From an uncultured bacterium (GTDB lineage Bacteria; Eisenbacteria; RBG-16-71-46; CAIMUX01): 8,083 nt of DNA. Location of the stretch: the NCBI GenBank assembly GCA_946886185.1, contig CAMPIC010000105.1, forward strand, positions 1 through 8,083, written 5' to 3'. Every line of letters starts with the position of its first letter. Within the stretch, counting starts at the first letter, position 1. The translations under genes were made by a program, and so were the position numbers. Below the pieces are notes generated by a model that was given only the letters and a program-made list of their open reading frames with translations, searched no databases and was not told where the DNA came from. Below, in pieces: positions 7,071 to 8,083 of the stretch.

Positions 7071-8083
7071 CTAGCGACTCGCTCGGGATCCGGGCCGCCT
7101 TTTGGAAGAGCCAGCCGAGCCGCTCGCTCCTTTGGTTCCCGCCGCTCGTGCCGGAGTCTTCTTGCGCGCTCGCGCCCCGCCCGCAACCGATCGGGCGCTC
7201 GAACGCGCGCCGCCGGAGGAAGGTTTCTTCACGGATTTGGAGGGCGCAGAAGAGGAATGCTTGGTCGCTTTGCGCGTGGGACGAGCATCGTCGACTTTCG
7301 CCTTCGCACCTTTGCTCGAAGTAGTGCTCTTGGGCTTCGCGGCCTTGTCCGATCCAGCACTTGCAGCTTTGACGGAGTTCGCCGGTGCGGCACTCTTCGC
7401 CGGTCCGGCACTCTTCGCCGTTGCGGACTTCGTCGACCCTGCTCCTTTGGGCTTCGCGGACTTGTTCGTGTCCGCGCTCTTCGGTTTCGCGGACTTGCTC
7501 GCGCCGCTGCTCACCGGCTTGGGCGTACTCGGACGCGCCGCCTTCGCCTTCTTCTTGGGCGGGGCGGCGGACGCGGCGGCCAGAGACCGCGCGCTGCGAT
7601 GCGCGGCGATCCGCCTCAAGTAAGGAATCGGGTCCGGCGTCACGCAGTTGGTCTCCCCATGATCGACGTGGACGGGGCCGATCATGCAGGCGGCGGTCAC
7701 GGCCGCTTCCTCGAGCTTGTCTCCGCGGGTTCCGATGCCGATCAACGCCAACACCATGGAGTGGCGGACGCGGTTGGGAGCGCGTTGGATCGTGTTCTGG
7801 ATTTGAGTGAGGCGCTTCAACAGATACTCGCTGGAGAACTCATGATCCCCGCTGGCGAGCCCCCCGAAGACCTGCCATCCGGTGGCGCAGGTCCATTCCT
7901 GGGGAGATTCGATCCACCGCTGGGCGTGGGAATGCGCGTCGTTCGATCGCAGGAGCATCGAGGCGATCGACTCCGAGAGCATGTGATTGTCGACCTCGAC
8001 GATCCAGCGATCCAACTCACGCGCTGACCTGGAGTTGGGTTCGGCGATCATGTTGGCCAGGACGCGGGCGTCGTGATTTCCGG
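7071..8083 (-). CDS. HEAT-like DNA alkylation repair family protein with histone H1-like tail (5' end outside window)
   Basis: The stop is TAG at 7073-7071. The ATG at 8051 is probably internal: the frame stays open to the window edge, reading GNHDARVLAN just before it, and that stretch resembles a conserved segment of this family. Numbering from that Met, residues 1-150 match the helical-repeat DNA alkylation repair family (AlkD-like superfamily) in the patterns LDRWIVEVDNHML, EWTCATGWQVFGGLA, IQRAPNRVRHSMVLALIGIG and VDHGETNCVTPDPIPYL. Such proteins grip DNA; AlkD itself removes alkylated bases. The Trp, Asp and Arg used by AlkD are not evident here, so glycosylase activity is uncertain. 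Residues about 153-326 are a low-complexity tail rich in Lys, Ala, Ser and Pro with repeated KSA and SAKPK units, like histone H1 or AlgP tails, likely binding DNA non-specifically. The gene converges on the protease gene and is probably independent of it. Confidence 0.85.
   Translation of the reverse strand, partial: GNHDARVLANMIAEPNSRSARELDRWIVEVDNHMLSESIASMLLRSNDAHSHAQRWIESPQEWTCATGWQVFGGLASGDHEFSSEYLLKRLTQIQNTIQRAPNRVRHSMVLALIGIGTRGDKLEEAAVTAACMIGPVHVDHGETNCVTPDPIPYLRRIAAHRSARSLAAASAAPPKKKAKAARPSTPKPVSSGASKSAKPKSADTNKSAKPKGAGSTKSATAKSAGPAKSAAPANSVKAASAGSDKAAKPKSTTSSKGAKAKVDDARPTRKATKHSSSAPSKSVKKPSSGGARSSARSVAGGARARKKTPARAAGTKGASGSAGSSKRRPGSRASR
7074..7595 (-). repeat. Low-complexity coding repeats of the H1-like tail
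   Basis: This is the coding stretch for the basic tail. The clearest unit is an 18-bp tandem pair at 7381-7398 and 7399-7416, identical at 17 of 18 bases and followed by a degraded copy at 7417-7434, encoding KSAxPA-type hexapeptides. Longer degenerate units encoding NKSAKPKxA lie around 7440-7500. Such repeats expand and contract easily, so tail length may vary between strains. Confidence 0.7.

Noticed and set aside
6975..8027. Plus-strand open frame of 350 codons across the last gene
   Set aside because: Its product is low-complexity Arg/Gly/Leu sequence created by reading the lysine-rich tail backwards. It would begin inside the intergenic region before the terminator, and the opposite strand has clear family similarity.
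1..8083. CRISPR array, tRNA, rRNA or insertion sequence
   Set aside because: I saw no regularly spaced direct repeats with unique spacers, no tRNA or rRNA signature sequences, and no transposase or terminal inverted repeats. The only tandem repeats are coding repeats of the basic tail.

Overview
The window is GC-rich bacterial DNA carrying five genes: four read left to right and one (the last) read right to left. Two are cut by the window edges. The C-terminus of the large protease-like protein is a FlgD-like/type-IX-secretion-style sorting domain. Together with GC-rich coding, a sigma-54 activator fused to a long TPR array, and several exported proteins with matrixin, lamin-tail and VWA domains, this suggests an environmental FCB-affiliated lineage such as Candidatus Eisenbacteria or Krumholzibacteriota. 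That assignment is inference from protein style; no marker gene is present.

Layout. Positions 1-2655 hold the 3' part of a TPR/AAA+/Fis-type sigma-54-dependent activator with every AAA+ signature intact. It overlaps by four bases (ATGA) an exported protein with two lamin-tail-like domains (2652-3698), followed by an 11-bp GC-rich hairpin resembling a terminator. A 372-base gap (3699-4070) follows. It holds a perfect 16-bp AT-rich palindrome, a degenerate sigma-54-like site, several CGACTC elements and a leader that can fold two ways. Next comes a two-gene unit: a 171-aa exported protein of unknown function (4071-4586) and a 763-aa exported multidomain matrixin-like metalloprotease with a VWA domain, two OB-fold-like modules and a C-terminal sorting domain (4618-6909). 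A strong intrinsic terminator (7021-7056) sits before a convergent gene. That gene (7071 to beyond 8083, minus strand) encodes a HEAT-like DNA-alkylation-repair-family protein with a long Lys/Ala/Ser/Pro-rich, histone H1-like tail. Its true start lies outside the window.

How it may work together. The activator would sense through its TPR region and open sigma-54 promoters. It is translationally coupled to an exported lamin-tail protein and lies just upstream of the protease module, whose leader is unusually rich in possible regulatory structure. A control link between activator and module is plausible but unproven. The repair-family gene is probably unrelated. The parts most worth a second look are the 3793-4070 leader region, the protease/partner pair, and the HEAT-H1-tail fusion.
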